Part shown: positions 11,160 to 22,653 of the stretch, piece by piece | How positions within the stretch are numbered: position 1 is the first letter of the stretch | Layout: each line of letters opens with the position of its first letter | DNA from: Merluccius polli | Taxonomy: Eukaryota; Chordata; Actinopteri; Gadiformes; Merlucciidae | Assembly (NCBI GenBank): GCA_030340625.1 | Contig: JAOPHQ010000368.1 | Span: 1 to 64,000, forward strand | Length of the DNA stretch: 64,000 bases | Reading direction: 5' to 3' | The notes under the pieces: model-generated | The model's database searches: none | Told to the model about the DNA's origin: nothing | Seen by the model: the letters and a program-made list of their open reading frames with translations, nothing else | Position numbers and translations under genes: made by a program

Positions 11160-11487
11160 AAGGATCCCGTGGTCCAGTGGACAAATGTGGGCTGACAAGA
11201 CAACTCGGAGCCAGTCCTCTAATGGCCCTTAAATGCACAACCTTGGCATGGTAGCAAGTGTGCCAGTGCTACAGACAGGTTGGACCGCTGCTATTAGTAG
11301 TTTCGAGCGAGTAGTAGTCTCTCCAATGCTAAAATAGTATTGAAATATACTATTCAAAATAATATAATATATATATTATTTTTTGCTTGTTTTTGGTGGG
11401 AAAAGGGCAGGGTATTTTTAGCTTAAGCTTTTTAAGATTGTTTGTCTTTGGACAAAAGTGTGCTAAATGCCCTAAATGTAAATGTAC
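11160..11487 (+). mobile_element. tRNA-derived SINE, diverged
   Basis: At 11170-11180 the sequence TGGTCCAGTGG fits the RNA polymerase III box A consensus at every position. GGAGCCAGTCC at 11207-11217 is a degraded box B. At 11438-11487 the CTTTGGACAAAAGTGTGCTAAATG...TAAATGTAAATGTA tail matches the L2-type LINE-derived tail of fish SINEs. Head and tail share orientation and are about 260 bp apart, consistent with one V-SINE-type copy. The middle is too diverged to confirm, so two separate fragments are possible. Confidence 0.55.
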
Positions 11488-11862
11488 GATAATATTTTTT
11501 GTGTCGGTATTTTAGATCATGGCTGCTGTGTAAGAAAACTGCGAAGGGAATCGAGACAGTGACACTTTGTAGCATATCTCAAGAACGTGATAAGAGTCAC
11601 ATGACAGGTAAAACGCTTGCTTTCATCTTTTTACTTAAAAAAAAAATAGATTCACGGCGGACACAAGTGTAAAGTCAATAGTGGGATCTATCAAAGAGGC
11701 GACCTCAATTGTGGATTCCATAACAGTAATAAAAAACACAAGCAGGCATTTAGCTGGCTGACAGTCCTCATTTGTCACATACTGGCTGCTGGGGATTGGA
11801 ACATTGGGTTGGCAGTGTGTATGTGTAGGGTGCATGTCCCTGTGTGTGCACACGTGTATGAG

Positions 11863-11938
11863 AGTGTGTGTATGTATGTATGAATGTATGTGTGTGTGTG
11901 TGTGTATGTCCCTCCGTGTGTGTGTGTGTATGTCCCTC

Positions 11939-11988
<50 letters not shown>

Positions 11989-12148
11989 TGAGCGTTTGTG
12001 TGTGTGTCTGAGCGTTTGTGTGTGTGTGTGCGTGTCTGAGCGTTTGTGTGTGTGTCTGTGTGTGTGTGTGCATCTCTGAGTGTGCGTTTGCATGTGTGTG
12101 TGTGTGTAGGTGTACACACAAGAGTGTGCATGCGGATGAGTGTGTGTG
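11863..12148. repeat. Compound (GT)n array, about 285 bp
   Basis: Long GT runs are separated by TCTGAGCGTTT and TATGTCCCTCC-type interruptions that themselves repeat in tandem at 11905-11940 and 11988-12045. The Thr-His and Cys-Val frames over it are artefacts. Confidence 0.95.
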
Positions 12149-12157
12149 TGCTTGTGC

Positions 12158-12251
12158 AGGTTTGAGATTCTTCGATTGGGTGGCGGTAGGTATGGGGTGG
12201 TTGGATGAAACAGACATAAGTAACTGCAACCGGACAAAGGGTGGGAAGTTC
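12158..12251 (-). repeat. 71-bp dispersed repeat box, copy 2 with 23-bp insertion
   Basis: On the minus strand this matches 3304-3374 nearly base for base, with one insertion of about 23 bp after GTCTGTT. In its own orientation it is followed by the CA strand of the 11.86-12.15 kb array, as copy 1 is followed by a CA array. Confidence 0.75.
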
Positions 12252-12490
12252 AGTGGACGGATCTATAAATATGTGGTGCTGTTCCTAGTGGACCTCACCG
12301 AGGGCAGCAAAGCACTCTTTGCTGTCAGTAAATACTCCACAACCGGTTTTCTTTGCTTTTGTTTTGTAACACAATTCGTCTCATCTCATCTACAATATTG
12401 TATTGTATTGTACTGTTTACTGTTCCCCCAAAAAAATACTGAGACACAATATTTCTCTGGGGAAATTAATATGTAAGGGATAATGTATAG

Positions 12491-12700
12491 TGAGCCGGCC
12501 ATTATTGCGAAATAAACCCCGACAGGGTGATGCAAAATATTTATAAAAAGATTGTATTGATTTTAAAATGATAGTCGTTCGAAAATAGTGTCCACAGCAA
12601 TGCTCTGTTATTCATAGCAGGAGTCTGCTATTCATAAATAACAAACAACTCGATTCAATCAGAATATTCAACTTGGCTGTGTAATAAATCATTTGAATCA
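12491..12700. repeat. Possible dispersed repeat fragment
   Basis: The GAGCCGGCCATTATTGCG and AAACCCCGACAGGGTGATGC words recall interspersed repeats of fish genomes. An imperfect small hairpin (TTATTCATAGCAG, loop, CTGCTATTCATAA) lies at about 12609-12638. No termini are visible and only one copy is in the window, so the call is weak. Confidence 0.3.
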
Positions 12701-12845
12701 TGTGTTGTGATAATGTAGGTATATGGTGAGGCGTTATCTGGCTCTCTTTGCAGATATTATATAATCTGCCCATGCGATGGCCCTGAGCTCCAGACGACTG
12801 CTGCTACTGAAGCTCCAGTGTGGGCGCCTGCCATCGTTCTCAAAC

Positions 12846-13039
12846 TGCATACACACGCACATGTGAATGCACACACAGACATGCACACGCACACACACAC
12901 ACACACACTCAGAGACACACACACACACTCAGAGACACGATCACGCACATGGGACATCTGTGCACACACACACACACACACACACACATGAACGCACACA
13001 CAAACACACACACAAGCACACGTGCATACACAGGGATAT

Positions 13040-13081
<42 letters not shown>

Positions 13082-13100
13082 AGATACACACACACACAAC
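12846..13100. repeat. Compound (CA)n array, about 255 bp
   Basis: CA runs are separated by CTCAGAGACAC and ATGCACACG interruptions. It is the opposite strand type to the GT array about 700 bp upstream. Confidence 0.95.
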
Positions 13101-15698
13101 TCACTCTGTAGCTGTCTGCAGTCACACAGGAAAGCTGTGGGGTCCAACGAAACGCATGTCTGTGTTAAAACTTATATGATGGGCCATTCAACTCATGCAC
13201 ATTGGTGATGAATTATGGATATATTTAAGCTAAGTGGTTCATAACCTCATCTGAGTGCTTAATGATATGCCCATAAAGTAAAGGTACAACACAAATAAAT
13301 TATACTTATATTTATACTGATTGATTCTGGTAGTTTTGTTTTATTCATAATTAATTATTTCCGCTGTTGAAACTAAATATATAAATATATATATAGGCCT
13401 AATTATTATTATGAATTGTAATTATAATTACAGTAAAACTAAGCTAAACAATTCACATATGTTGGAATAAAACCCCTCGTGTGTGTTTTAAGTGAGTCCA
13501 GTGTAAAGTAATTAGCTGATGAATATGGCTTGCTGACTTCAAATGAGCTTACTGCCGGACCACCCTACCTTAGCTCCACAGGCTTCATTCAATTAAAGCT
13601 CCCACCCACACTCCTTCCTGGCCTCGACCCAATTCTAAATTGTGGTGATGGAAAAGATGTTGGAAAAGCTACAAAGAATCTAAGAAGCACATTATAAAAA
13701 CGCAAATAGTTCTGCATTTCACGAAGTATTGTTTCCGACAGTATCAAACGTACAGGAATTGTGAGCGTTGTATTTCATAGGCATGTAGCCAATGAAATGC
13801 CTATTAGCTGAGAAATATACTTGGTGTGAGTGTATCTGATTTCATCAGATTTTTGTATGTTTCCATGGTATATCTGGAAGGGGCCTGATTTGGTTCCCTG
13901 AGGTACCATTTGCATTTCAGACATGTTAGGTGCCATAGCCTAACACAGTGTTTTAATTAATTTATGGGTTCTTCAGTTTGCCAGCCAGGAGAGTGAATGT
14001 GGAGGTATTGACATGTGACCGGTAAACATATAAGCTGATTTTGTCATAAATATGCATTGCAGTGTTTAGGTCCTCTCAGCCAAAACATTGGATCCCCTCT
14101 GAGACAGTCACATTCACAGTGCTGAGGTCATGCAGCTTTTAATTAGGTTGATAATTAGTTTGCACTGAAATTCTAAACTGATATAATGAGATTTCCAAAA
14201 GCAAAAAGATGGGAGAACAAGGGAGCGCATTTTAATTTACCCCTTCTAAACCAAAACAGTCAAGTCACAAAACCCTAATGGGTCTCGCAGCCCTTTGCTT
14301 AATTTTCAATATATATGCAAGATCATATGGTCCCTTTTATTATTGTCTTAGGGTGCATAACTGCACAGAAGCTTGAGTACCTTGAATAAACACCATAAGA
14401 TCCACCCCACCACCTCCACCTTCCCCAACACCAAAAAACAAATGAGTCATTTGTTTGTTAACATGTTGAGCTCGATTCTTTACTCACTTTAAAGTCCTAT
14501 AGCACCATGTGAAGAAATATAATGAGTTATCTGGGGGATGAATAGGGGGTCCACTACAGAAGGATTTGGTCCACAGATGAAACAGCCTCAACGTTGCTTC
14601 TCCGGCTAAGACTTGTCAGGTAGCTGCAGTAATTGGTAATGGGATTTCCATTCAGTCAAAACTCAACACACAGTGGACTTTTTCACAGATGTAGGCCGAC
14701 ACCTCCTCTCTAAAAACATTTTTTAGTTGAGAGTAGCCCCTTGAATTGAATTGAACCATAAATGTGTGTGCTGGCAGCATATTTGCAATTACGTGACAAA
14801 GATGTTCCTGTTTTTCCAATTATGGTTTTGGTCATTTTGTCTATGAATGATGATGTGATTTGGTCTCCACTGAAAGCAGCCAGGACTGTCTGTCTATAGC
14901 AAATTGTTTCTCTGTTTAAAAATATGTTGTTGTTTCTTTGCTTTTTCATATTGGAAATGGCTTAGACAGAATTTGCACATGCATCATGTTAGTATCCAGT
15001 TTAATTGACATTAATGTTGGAATACTTTAGAAGTGATATTCATGTGTTTTTAGTCTGAAGAGTACCCACCTGCATGAACCTAACCATATTATTCTGTCCT
15101 GTTATAGCCCTGCCGTCTCAAGGTACTCATATATAACTCAACATATATGTGTTGACGCTTGAAGCGAATCTTTCTAGAAATATCTAACAGATTACATTAA
15201 TGTAATTTTCCGATGGCCCTCAACGTTACACGTCGAGATCTGTTTTTTTTCTTCTTGTCATCTTCCCTTCGGCAACACGAGCAGACCTTGCCATCTGGAG
15301 TCAAGGCATTCAAAACATCTCCTTGCTTACTCTAAAAAGATTCCTTATTGGAAAAATGTGTTTTTCTTGGAATGGGCAGTAAGCCACCAGACTCACCATT
15401 GTTAAAATAAACTATTATTTTTTGGTTTATCTTTCAAAAACAAATGTGTGACTTTCTGAGTTGCCCTGTGTGTTTTTTTTTGTCTTGGTGACTGGTGAAG
15501 TCAAGACCTTATTTTCTCACCATTTAGACACACAGTGCTTATGGAAAACGTAGCTAGTGTTTCTATTCTGTCTGTATCTGCATGAAGCGACAAGAACAAC
15601 AAAGGAATCCCAGTATAGCGTAGTTCATGTCATGGTCTGACATTGACCAATTGACTTCCTATATATGTTTTTGTCACCCTTTTGTGGATTGTATATCC

Positions 15699-15702
<4 letters not shown>
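13101..15702. other. 2.6-kb AT-rich single-copy block, no gene seen
   Basis: This long block has no microsatellite or recognised mobile element apart from a small AT run at 13376-13393. Frequent TAATTA and ATTAG words and the lack of repeats are the profile expected of conserved non-coding DNA near developmental genes. Conservation itself cannot be judged here. Confidence 0.4.

Positions 15703-15730
<28 letters not shown>
15703..15730. repeat. (AAT)n trinucleotide microsatellite
   Basis: About nine AAT/TAA units in tandem. Confidence 0.95.
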
Positions 15731-15734
<4 letters not shown>

Positions 15735-16448
15735 GATATATCCAGCGTCCATAGCCTATACTAAATGCTGCTATTTTCCATGGAGAGATCAAGGGACCTC
15801 TTATACTGCAATCAAATATCAGGTGGTTATTCTTTTAAATTAATAGATCAGAGCCCAGCTACCTTATTTCACCTCCATTACTTTCACCCCCCTATAGGTC
15901 ACTTTTCCCTGGTCACTTTTGGACACAAGCTGGGGACTAGATTAAACCCAGAGTGCAACTAGCAGTATACCTTCATAGTACAAAACGATAAGCATATCAC
16001 TATGAATGTGAATGTCTTTTAACTGACTATAATCCAAACCTTAGCGCTTCAATAGCTGTGAATACGCCTGTGCCATTTTAACTATACATTGAAAATGTCT
16101 CACAGTTAGATTTCTATATTAGATGAAATTTGAATGAAATGTTTTATGTTGATCAGCCGTGGAAGTAATAGCATAATGTATAAAGAGGGTGTACCATTTG
16201 ACAAAGATGGCTTTAATACTGTTATTCGCAATCCTACTAATAGCAGATTAGGGGCGTTTCAATGTCAGAATCCACCTATTTAACAGCCAGTTTAGGTCTT
16301 TTTTTCTCTTCCCTGCACACAGATTTAAACCACTTAGGAGTATGGAGAGAGGGCTTCACTGCCTCATTCTTGCATCATTTCACCCCCCTTTGATGTGGAA
16401 AATAGGAACTCTATCAACCTAAATGTGGTATTTACAATGTGTAAGCCT
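15731..16448. other. Single-copy stretch, no gene seen
   Basis: AT-rich DNA with no recognised feature. One 65-codon plus-strand frame at 15765-15962 has no domain. Confidence 0.45.
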
Positions 16449-16500
16449 ATACTACTATATTATACTATACTATACTATACTTTACTACTATACTATATGA
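16449..16500. repeat. TACTA pentanucleotide repeat
   Basis: A run of ACTAT/TACTA words. A similar short run lies at 44310-44342, next to a hAT end. Confidence 0.8.
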
Positions 16501-16640
16501 TTCTATCTGTACAGAAACCATGTCAGACATGTTGAACGGTGAGCAAGCTGAAAAGATCCATTAGTTATTCTGTCACTTCTTGTTTTACCTCTAGTGTGGC
16601 TAACAGAAGGGCTCAATGTCGTTTGTCGCTAAATGCAAGT

Positions 16641-16840
16641 TTAATATGCTGCACCGTGGAGATGGGACACAGACTATACCAGGACACTGATTTTTTTATC
16701 TATATCTAATACGTTGCACCGTGGAGATGGGACACAGAGTATACCCGGACCCTACTGATTCCTTGATCTATGTCTAATACGTTGCACCGTGGAGATGGGA
16801 CACAGAGTATACCCGGACCCTACTGATTCCTTGATCTATG
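16641..16840 (+). repeat. Three tandem copies of a 65-68-bp unit
   Basis: The word GCACCGTGGAGATGGGACAC starts at 16651, 16716 and 16784, giving periods of 65 and 68 bp. Copies 2 and 3 are nearly identical (both continue AGAGTATACCCGGACCCTAC) while copy 1 differs by several changes and a small deletion. That implies the second duplication is younger. Confidence 0.9.
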
Positions 16841-17014
16841 CCTGCCTTAGCTTGTCACCGTCTGCGCCGCATGTGTCCATTGTCATTACCAGACACATGC
16901 TCAGGAAGCACCGTTTAAACTGAAGATCACCTGTCTCACTCCTCTGAAGGTAGCCGGGCGGCGCAAGGCTACGTGCACGTCGACAACCATCATTGGATTC
17001 TTCTGAACTTCAAA

Positions 17015-17022
<8 letters not shown>

Positions 17023-17057
<35 letters not shown>

Positions 17058-17198
17058 CATACATGCATACATATACATACATACATACATACATACATAC
17101 ATACATACATACATACATACATACATACATACATACATACATACATACATACATGCATATACGTATATATACTGTAGAGAGAGAGAGAGAGAGAGATA
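17023..17198. repeat. Compound microsatellite (CT)n-(CATA)n-(GA)n
   Basis: CT units at 17021-17057 are followed by about 20 CATA units at 17060-17155 and a GA run at 17174-17196. The CT and GA parts are inverse complements flanking the CATA core, so a stem of about 20 bp could form. Confidence 0.95.
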
Positions 17199-17648
17199 TT
17201 CTGATTCTTCAATATTTGCAACACATTAATTATACTTCTCTAAATTTTGAAGAATTCGACTGACAAGACAATTTAAATTATGTCCCCGCCTTATCACCAA
17301 TTCTAAACTAATACAAGTAATGTAAAAATAGAGAATACAGAACATGTATAATACATTAATAAATCACTGTTTAGCTATTAAATATCAATCTGTTAACATG
17401 TTTTATATTGTAATATAGTGTCCCTCACAATCTCACTATGGTTCAAGCTCAATGAGTTGTTTATTATGTTGAACTCATAATGGAGGTCAGAGGTAATCTA
17501 ATCATGTAAAGGGGTTTTAGCGTGTCTTCCTTTACATGGTCTGTTTAATGATGCACACATTGGTTCATCTCACATCCTTATCACTCTATCACTATGTTCT
17601 CTGTTTCAATGTTACCATTTAGGCTACATTGTAATGATTTGTTTGTGT
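17199..17648. other. Single-copy stretch, no gene seen
   Basis: AT-rich unique-looking DNA; no gene or repeat recognised. Confidence 0.45.
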
Positions 17649-17667
17649 GTCTATAGAAGATATAGTC

Positions 17668-17955
17668 CAGTGTTTCTCAAATGGGGGTAGTGTGACCCTA
17701 GGGATACTTTGAGAGACTGTAAAATTGTTAAAACATGCTGTTTTAATATTGGTTATTATATTGGTATTGTAAAACAAATTTCCACCTCAATAACATTTAT
17801 TGAATCTGAATACCCTCTTAATAAAAGTAAGTACATCTGAATAGTAGTAACAAGTTCAGTAAATCTTTCCAATAAGAGCATATCACTTTAACTTTAAAGG
17901 GGTATTTGGCTGAAAAAAGGGGGCGCATTAGAAAAAAAAGGTTTGATAACCACTG
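17668..17955 (+). mobile_element. hAT-type miniature inverted-repeat element, 288 bp
   Basis: The left end is CAGTGTTTCTCAAATGGGGG and the right end GGTTTGATAACCACTG. These are imperfect inverse complements with the CAGTG...CACTG termini and AAACC/CTCAAA subterminal words typical of hAT elements. The 288-bp interior has no coding capacity. A 9-bp direct repeat GTCTATAGA lies near both ends (17649-17657 and 17958-17966). It is offset 10 bp from the left terminus and 2 bp from the right, so it is only a tentative target duplication. The terminus recurs at 10985-11025. Confidence 0.75.
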
Positions 17956-17966
17956 CAGTCTATAGA

Positions 17967-18703
17967 GTCAATATATCACAAAATTGGAACAAAAAAAAAG
18001 GTTTCTTTGTAAGAATGTGTGTGTGTGTGTGTGGCCCTTTGTGCTGTGAACTGCTTTTCTCTGGGAGCCAAGCCTGTATAAATTAACCTCCATGCCCCGA
18101 CCCACTCAGGGGTTCGATGTGTTTTCCTCGGACACAAAGGGTCATGTTAACTGTGACTGGTGGAGCTGCACTGATCTAGACGGGGTTCATCTGCAGCTGG
18201 AGAGGCACATGGCTCTTCAAGTTTGAGCCGGGATGAACTTTCCCCAAAAAATGAAAGTTCAATAATAAATTCTTGCCATGCCCCTAGAAAAGAACACAAG
18301 ACACAATCATGAGGAAGATTGACTTTCTTCCCGCAGTTCATTGCACTCATTTAAATTAATAAAACGTGCTGCTGACTGGGTTATCGTTGTATGGTTGGAC
18401 TAAGGTGATGCTGGAGACTAACCGGTGTCCCTGTTCACCTGGAAAATATGTATGTCTCAAATCGTAGTCACAAAAAGGAAACGATGTAATGTTTTGTGTG
18501 TATATATGTGCAATTTTTAACTTCAAGCGTCATCTTGTCTTTTGACCATTCCACCAATTTCAAAGAGAATGTGTTAACTTATTATTCAAAATATGTGAAA
18601 AAACGTGCATACTTCACAAAGGAGGGGAGATTTTGTGTGTATTTGTATCCTGATTGCTGTTGCAAATTCAACGATTTCACTGTTTGTTTTTTTCGGGTTT
18701 TTT
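17967..18703. other. Single-copy stretch, no gene seen
   Basis: It holds a short (GT)n at 18015-18033 and otherwise unique-looking sequence. A 67-codon minus-strand frame at 18147-18350 has no domain. Confidence 0.45.
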
Positions 18704-18747
<44 letters not shown>

Positions 18748-18752
18748 GAGAG
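18704..18752. repeat. (GA)n microsatellite
   Basis: GA units with two AAAG interruptions. An 11-base word GATTTCACTGT occurs on both flanks (18672 and 18755), so a small duplication surrounds the array. Confidence 0.9.
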
Positions 18753-19071
18753 ACGATTTCACTGTTGCAGACACATTTACAATGTCGGTATAAAATCATG
18801 AAGCAGGAGATTTGCAAGAGTCTTGTCGTGCTGCTGTTGTCTCGATCGTTTGTGTAAGCTGGTCTTAAAACTCTGTCTGAGCTGTCTTAAGTCAGTCTTT
18901 TTCTCGTGTTGACAAGCCGATAAAATCAAACATGTTTAATATTATCGTAAGCCTTTAGCCTTGGCTCTTGGATCAAATAGTGAAGTTCAATGACGTGAAC
19001 ATTGAAAACAACCAATAGGTGCGCTCTCTCCAGCACCAAACAGAAAGCAGCAAACTGGGTAGATAGTAAAC

Positions 19072-19241
19072 ATGGAGGGGACTTGCAGGAACGTGACGTC
19101 TCGGTTCTCTTGGGCTGTGGAGAAGGAGGAGAAACTGGTGGAGTTGTGGCGTGAGCAAGAGTGCCTCTGACATGTCCTCCCATTTGGACCAAGCCAGAGT
19201 GGAGAAAGAAAACAAGTGGACAGAAATTGCGTCAGCCCTCA
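19072..19241 (+). pseudogene. MADF (Myb/SANT-like) domain relic, transposon-derived
   Basis: From the ATG at 19072 the frame reads 32 codons including SWAVEKEEKLVELWREQECL and hits TGA at 19168. Shifting frame at 19169 (a two-base loss or one-base gain) it continues DMSSHLDQARVEKENKWTEI and then ASALKIP, ending at about 19240. Together these follow the order of a MADF domain: a tryptophan early, an E-x-L-(I/V)-x-L-W motif, ECL(Y/F)D, then a W-x-E-I-A-x-x-L segment. MADF proteins in fish include the DNA-binding partner of PIF/Harbinger transposons. No other transposon part is recognisable nearby, and the sequence after 19241 no longer follows the family. The frameshift and lack of splice context argue against a working host gene. 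Confidence 0.7.
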
Positions 19242-21186
19242 AAATCCCTGGTGTTTTCATTTTCTTTTTGGCTGGTTTTTCAGAAGAAACCACTGCACAC
19301 CAGTGGCGAGTGGTGACTTTTGACGTGAGGCATGCTGATGAGCACACAGACTAGTGATCAGCTGTGCCATATTTCGGCTATAACAATGAAAATATGCCAT
19401 ACAATCGCCCAACCCGTGACAACAACCCTAGATTCTAGCATATGCAATGTCATTGTGAAAAAAACCCTATAAACTGGACTCTTAACAGGGTTACCAAACA
19501 TACAAAAAACCTGGACTCTTAACAGGGTTGCCATACCTAAAATAAAAATACAAACAACCCCCAAACCCCACTGTCTCTGCACCTCCCCAGTGTCATACAC
19601 CACCCCACCTCCCCTTCCTCCATCCTGGAGACCGCAGGCCTGGGGCGGCTGCTCAGCTGGCGGAGGTGTCTCTTGACTGGCCGTTCACAGGGGCTGGTTG
19701 GATGGGCTCCAGTTGTAGTCTTGCAAATAGTGACTCTTTTCAAAGTCTTCTAGTGTATGGTAGGCATTAGTTGTTCTTTTATGTTTGATGTACAGAACAT
19801 TTTGGCCTTAAAATATAGCCATGAGAAGTTATATTCCTCTTGGAGAACGATTTATTTAGCGAAGGCTGGGGTAGTTTGGGGGTTGGCTTTCATTTCACGG
19901 TTGATACACTCAATGTGATTAATAAAGCCAAATGCTGTTAAAGAGAGAGAGAAAAGCCATCTTTCAATCCCATCTTTCTGGAAGGAGGACAGAATATCCC
20001 GGGGCATAACTAGCTGTTGTCAATCACCAGGCAGGAAACCGGCCATATTTGGATGTGCTCTGACAAGGCTTCATCGAGTTTGGCTATATCCATTGCCAGA
20101 AATCACAGCAGCAGAATCCATGCAGTAAATAAGAGTTTATTAATATAATCCCAGAGGTCACAAACTTATAAGATTTCAAAGATACTTGCAAAGTATTTAA
20201 TTATAAATCGTTTTTTTGTATGATGTGATTTGGTAGCAAGGGACTGGTTCGACATTAAAATTAATTTAGATAATATTTTTTAGTGGGGAAGTAATGCATA
20301 CAAGGGATATATGTGGAAATATGGATGTATGTGTTAATGAACAGTTAAATCTGCTCTAGATAACTTTTTTTGGTCAAATATGCCAAAATCGACCCCTCTG
20401 TCAGGTATGAGTGAGTCAAGTGGTCTAAATGAGAATCACGCACTGGTGTCCCTCCCTGCCTCTGTGGCTAAATAGGAGTAAACAGTTTTTTTGCCACTCC
20501 CTGTTTACAAGTATAAATAATTCCATGTATGTTGTGTATGTGTATGCTAAAATACAAAAGGAAACGATTAATCATTTTGGAAGCATTTTGGTGCGATTTA
20601 ACAAGCATTTATCTACAAAGGACATGCCTGTATGACGAACATTTACTTATAAAACATGCCATACAATATTCTAAAAATACTTCTCTGTGTTGACGATATG
20701 ATCGGACTAGATAATTAAGTTGCGTCTCTCGCATCCGTGTGCCGTTCAGTTATCAACAAAAGTTATCAACAGAAAAATATATATAAATTACCCGGCACAG
20801 AAACACATGTCCCTGTGGGAACATATTGTATGATTAATACCACGCTTGTATGTATAGACTCACTCTGGAGCCAGCATGTGATCATGATGAAATACACCCC
20901 CTTGGCACAGTGAACAATATCCATCTCATTGCTGGGGTTGGGGCTGCCCCTATCTCTTACTGTGTTGTCATATCCCAAGTTGTACAATCACCTGTCACTG
21001 TGATTAAGTAAGCTTCAAATCTATCCGCCGCCGTTATTAAATTAGATGTCCATTTTCCCCATGTATCAATCAAACGTTGGAACTAGATTGAGGACAAGTA
21101 TGTGCATGTGTTTGGAAATATTAGTTTAGATAGTTGAGAATGGGATTTTTGCTGTACTTCTATTTAACACGTCTTTTTTATTTTAT
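19242..21186. other. Single-copy block, no gene seen
   Basis: About 1.9 kb of unique-looking DNA. At 19474-19533 a word CTGGACTCTTAACAGGGTT is duplicated with a 37-bp period. The part near 19990-20140 is of mixed base composition. No exon is supported. Confidence 0.45.
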
Positions 21187-21658
21187 TGTGTGTGTGTTTG
21201 TGTGATGATGCTGTGTTCTTGTATGTGTGTTAACACATGTATGCATGTGCGCAGTTGGTTTTAGGTCCTTGCAACTTGTTTCTATTTTACTTTGTGTCTG
21301 TTTGTGGTCAAGTGTGTGTGTGTGTGTGTACTGTGTGCATTAAAGTGTGTGTGCGTGTGATTCTGTCTGTGTGTAGGTACTAAATGTTTCTATTGTATGT
21401 GTCTGCCTGCAGTGTTTGTGTGTGGGCATGTGTTTGTTTGTGTGCGTGTGTGCATGTGTTTATGTGTGTGTGTGTGTCTGCATGTGTTTAGTTGTGTGTG
21501 CAAGTGTGCCTGTGTTTATGTATGTGTGTGGTGTGCATGTGTTTGTGTGTGTGTGTATGTGTGTGTGTGTGTGCATGTTTGTGTGTATGTGTTAATGTCT
21601 ATGTGTGTGTGCATGTACGGATGTGTTTGTGTTCATGTGTGCGTGTGTATGTTTTTGA

Positions 21659-21706
<48 letters not shown>
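21187..21706. repeat. Long imperfect GT-rich region with pure (GT)n core
   Basis: About 520 bp of GT-biased sequence with ATG, CTG and TTT interruptions leads to a pure GT core at 21661-21704. The gradual loss of purity away from the core is typical of an old, repeatedly expanded microsatellite. Confidence 0.9.
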
Positions 21707-21707
<1 letters not shown>

Positions 21708-22060
21708 CAGGGAGGCCCTTCAACAGCTCACCAAACAGCTCCAGATTGAGAGAGTGTGTGTAAATGTCAGCAGACGTCCAGTACTTCCCAATGAGTGGAA
21801 CGGGAAATGGCACCACAACACTGCTGACCACGGCTCCTGTAATCAATCACAACAATTCATTTCCAGAGCTGTTTTTAAGTCTTTGGGTGCACAACCAAGT
21901 CAAGTCTCAAATCTTCATAGTAAAAGTGGACACAGATAAATAAAAGTGGACACGGATACATTTGCGATAAGTGCTGCAGATTAAAAAAAAATGGTTTGGG
22001 CAAATAATTAGATGAAAATACATTATTAAAGTGTTTAAGGGAGATAAAGGACCAAGGGCA

Positions 22061-22119
22061 GGGGCGGCGGGTATCGTATTTCAGAGAAGGCTAGGCCTTC
22101 CCTAAATGTACTGCTGGCT
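22061..22119. repeat. Left part of the sequence interrupted by the 22129-22583 insertion
   Basis: Removing the insertion and one copy of its 9-bp target duplication joins this part to 22593-22680 without a gap. The pre-insertion sequence includes GGCTAGGCCTTCCC and, to the right, GCCACCTGGTGGCAGTCC. It may itself be an older repeat, which is a guess. Confidence 0.4.
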
Positions 22120-22128
22120 ATTGTTCGG

Positions 22129-22583
22129 TAGCCTGGCTCTGCCCTCCGACGTACTTCCGCTCAATTTTCATTTCCCTTCAGTACTAGGTCTGGGTATTCG
22201 GCATATTCGCGGGTTTTCTCCCGGTAAAGTTTTACCGGTCCAATCAGCGAACAGGAGGCGCGGCCTGAGAACAGTGACGTAGAGGTTGTGCGCGAATTTC
22301 AGTTATTGAGCGTAAGTACGGAGGCGGGCGGAACCAGGCTAATGCTAATGCTCACTGCATCTGCCGTTTGTATACTGCGCGCAACGTGGTTTCTGGCGCA
22401 TGAAATACGTCACGACCAAACGTTAGCGATTGGTTATGGCAGATTCGGAGTGGCACAGGGCAGAGCCAATAGTTTTAAACTTCAACAGAGCACCCGCCTT
22501 CAGTTAGTTAACAATTGTCAATGGTGAGTGGCCAGACTCTCTGTACAAATGAAATGTAGTACGAGAGGCTGGTGACCAGGCTA
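22129..22583. mobile_element. 455-bp non-autonomous DNA transposon with perfect 9-bp target duplication
   Basis: ATTGTTCGG at 22120-22128 is repeated exactly at 22584-22592. Between them the element starts TAGCCTGG and ends CCAGGCTA, perfect 8-bp inverse complements, after which similarity decays. The interior has no transposase frame and is GC-richer than the surroundings, with many CpG words. A 9-bp target duplication is typical of Mutator-like and some Merlin-like elements, but no superfamily can be assigned from termini alone. The intact duplication suggests a fairly recent insertion. Confidence 0.85.
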
Positions 22584-22653
22584 ATTGTTCGGTGCACCAT
22601 ACACTGCATACTGGTAAAGTCTTGCCTGGATTATGGTATTATTGTCACTGCAG

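Noticed and set aside
11635..12237. 200-codon Thr-His-rich frame and similar frames at 12.7-13.2, 21.4-21.9, 41.7-42.2 and 56.2-56.4 kb
   Set aside because: They are translations of GT/CA microsatellites with short non-repetitive ends and no domain.
17060..17155. Telomere-like or satellite array
   Set aside because: It is a plain CATA tetranucleotide microsatellite. No TTAGGG repeats are present in the window.
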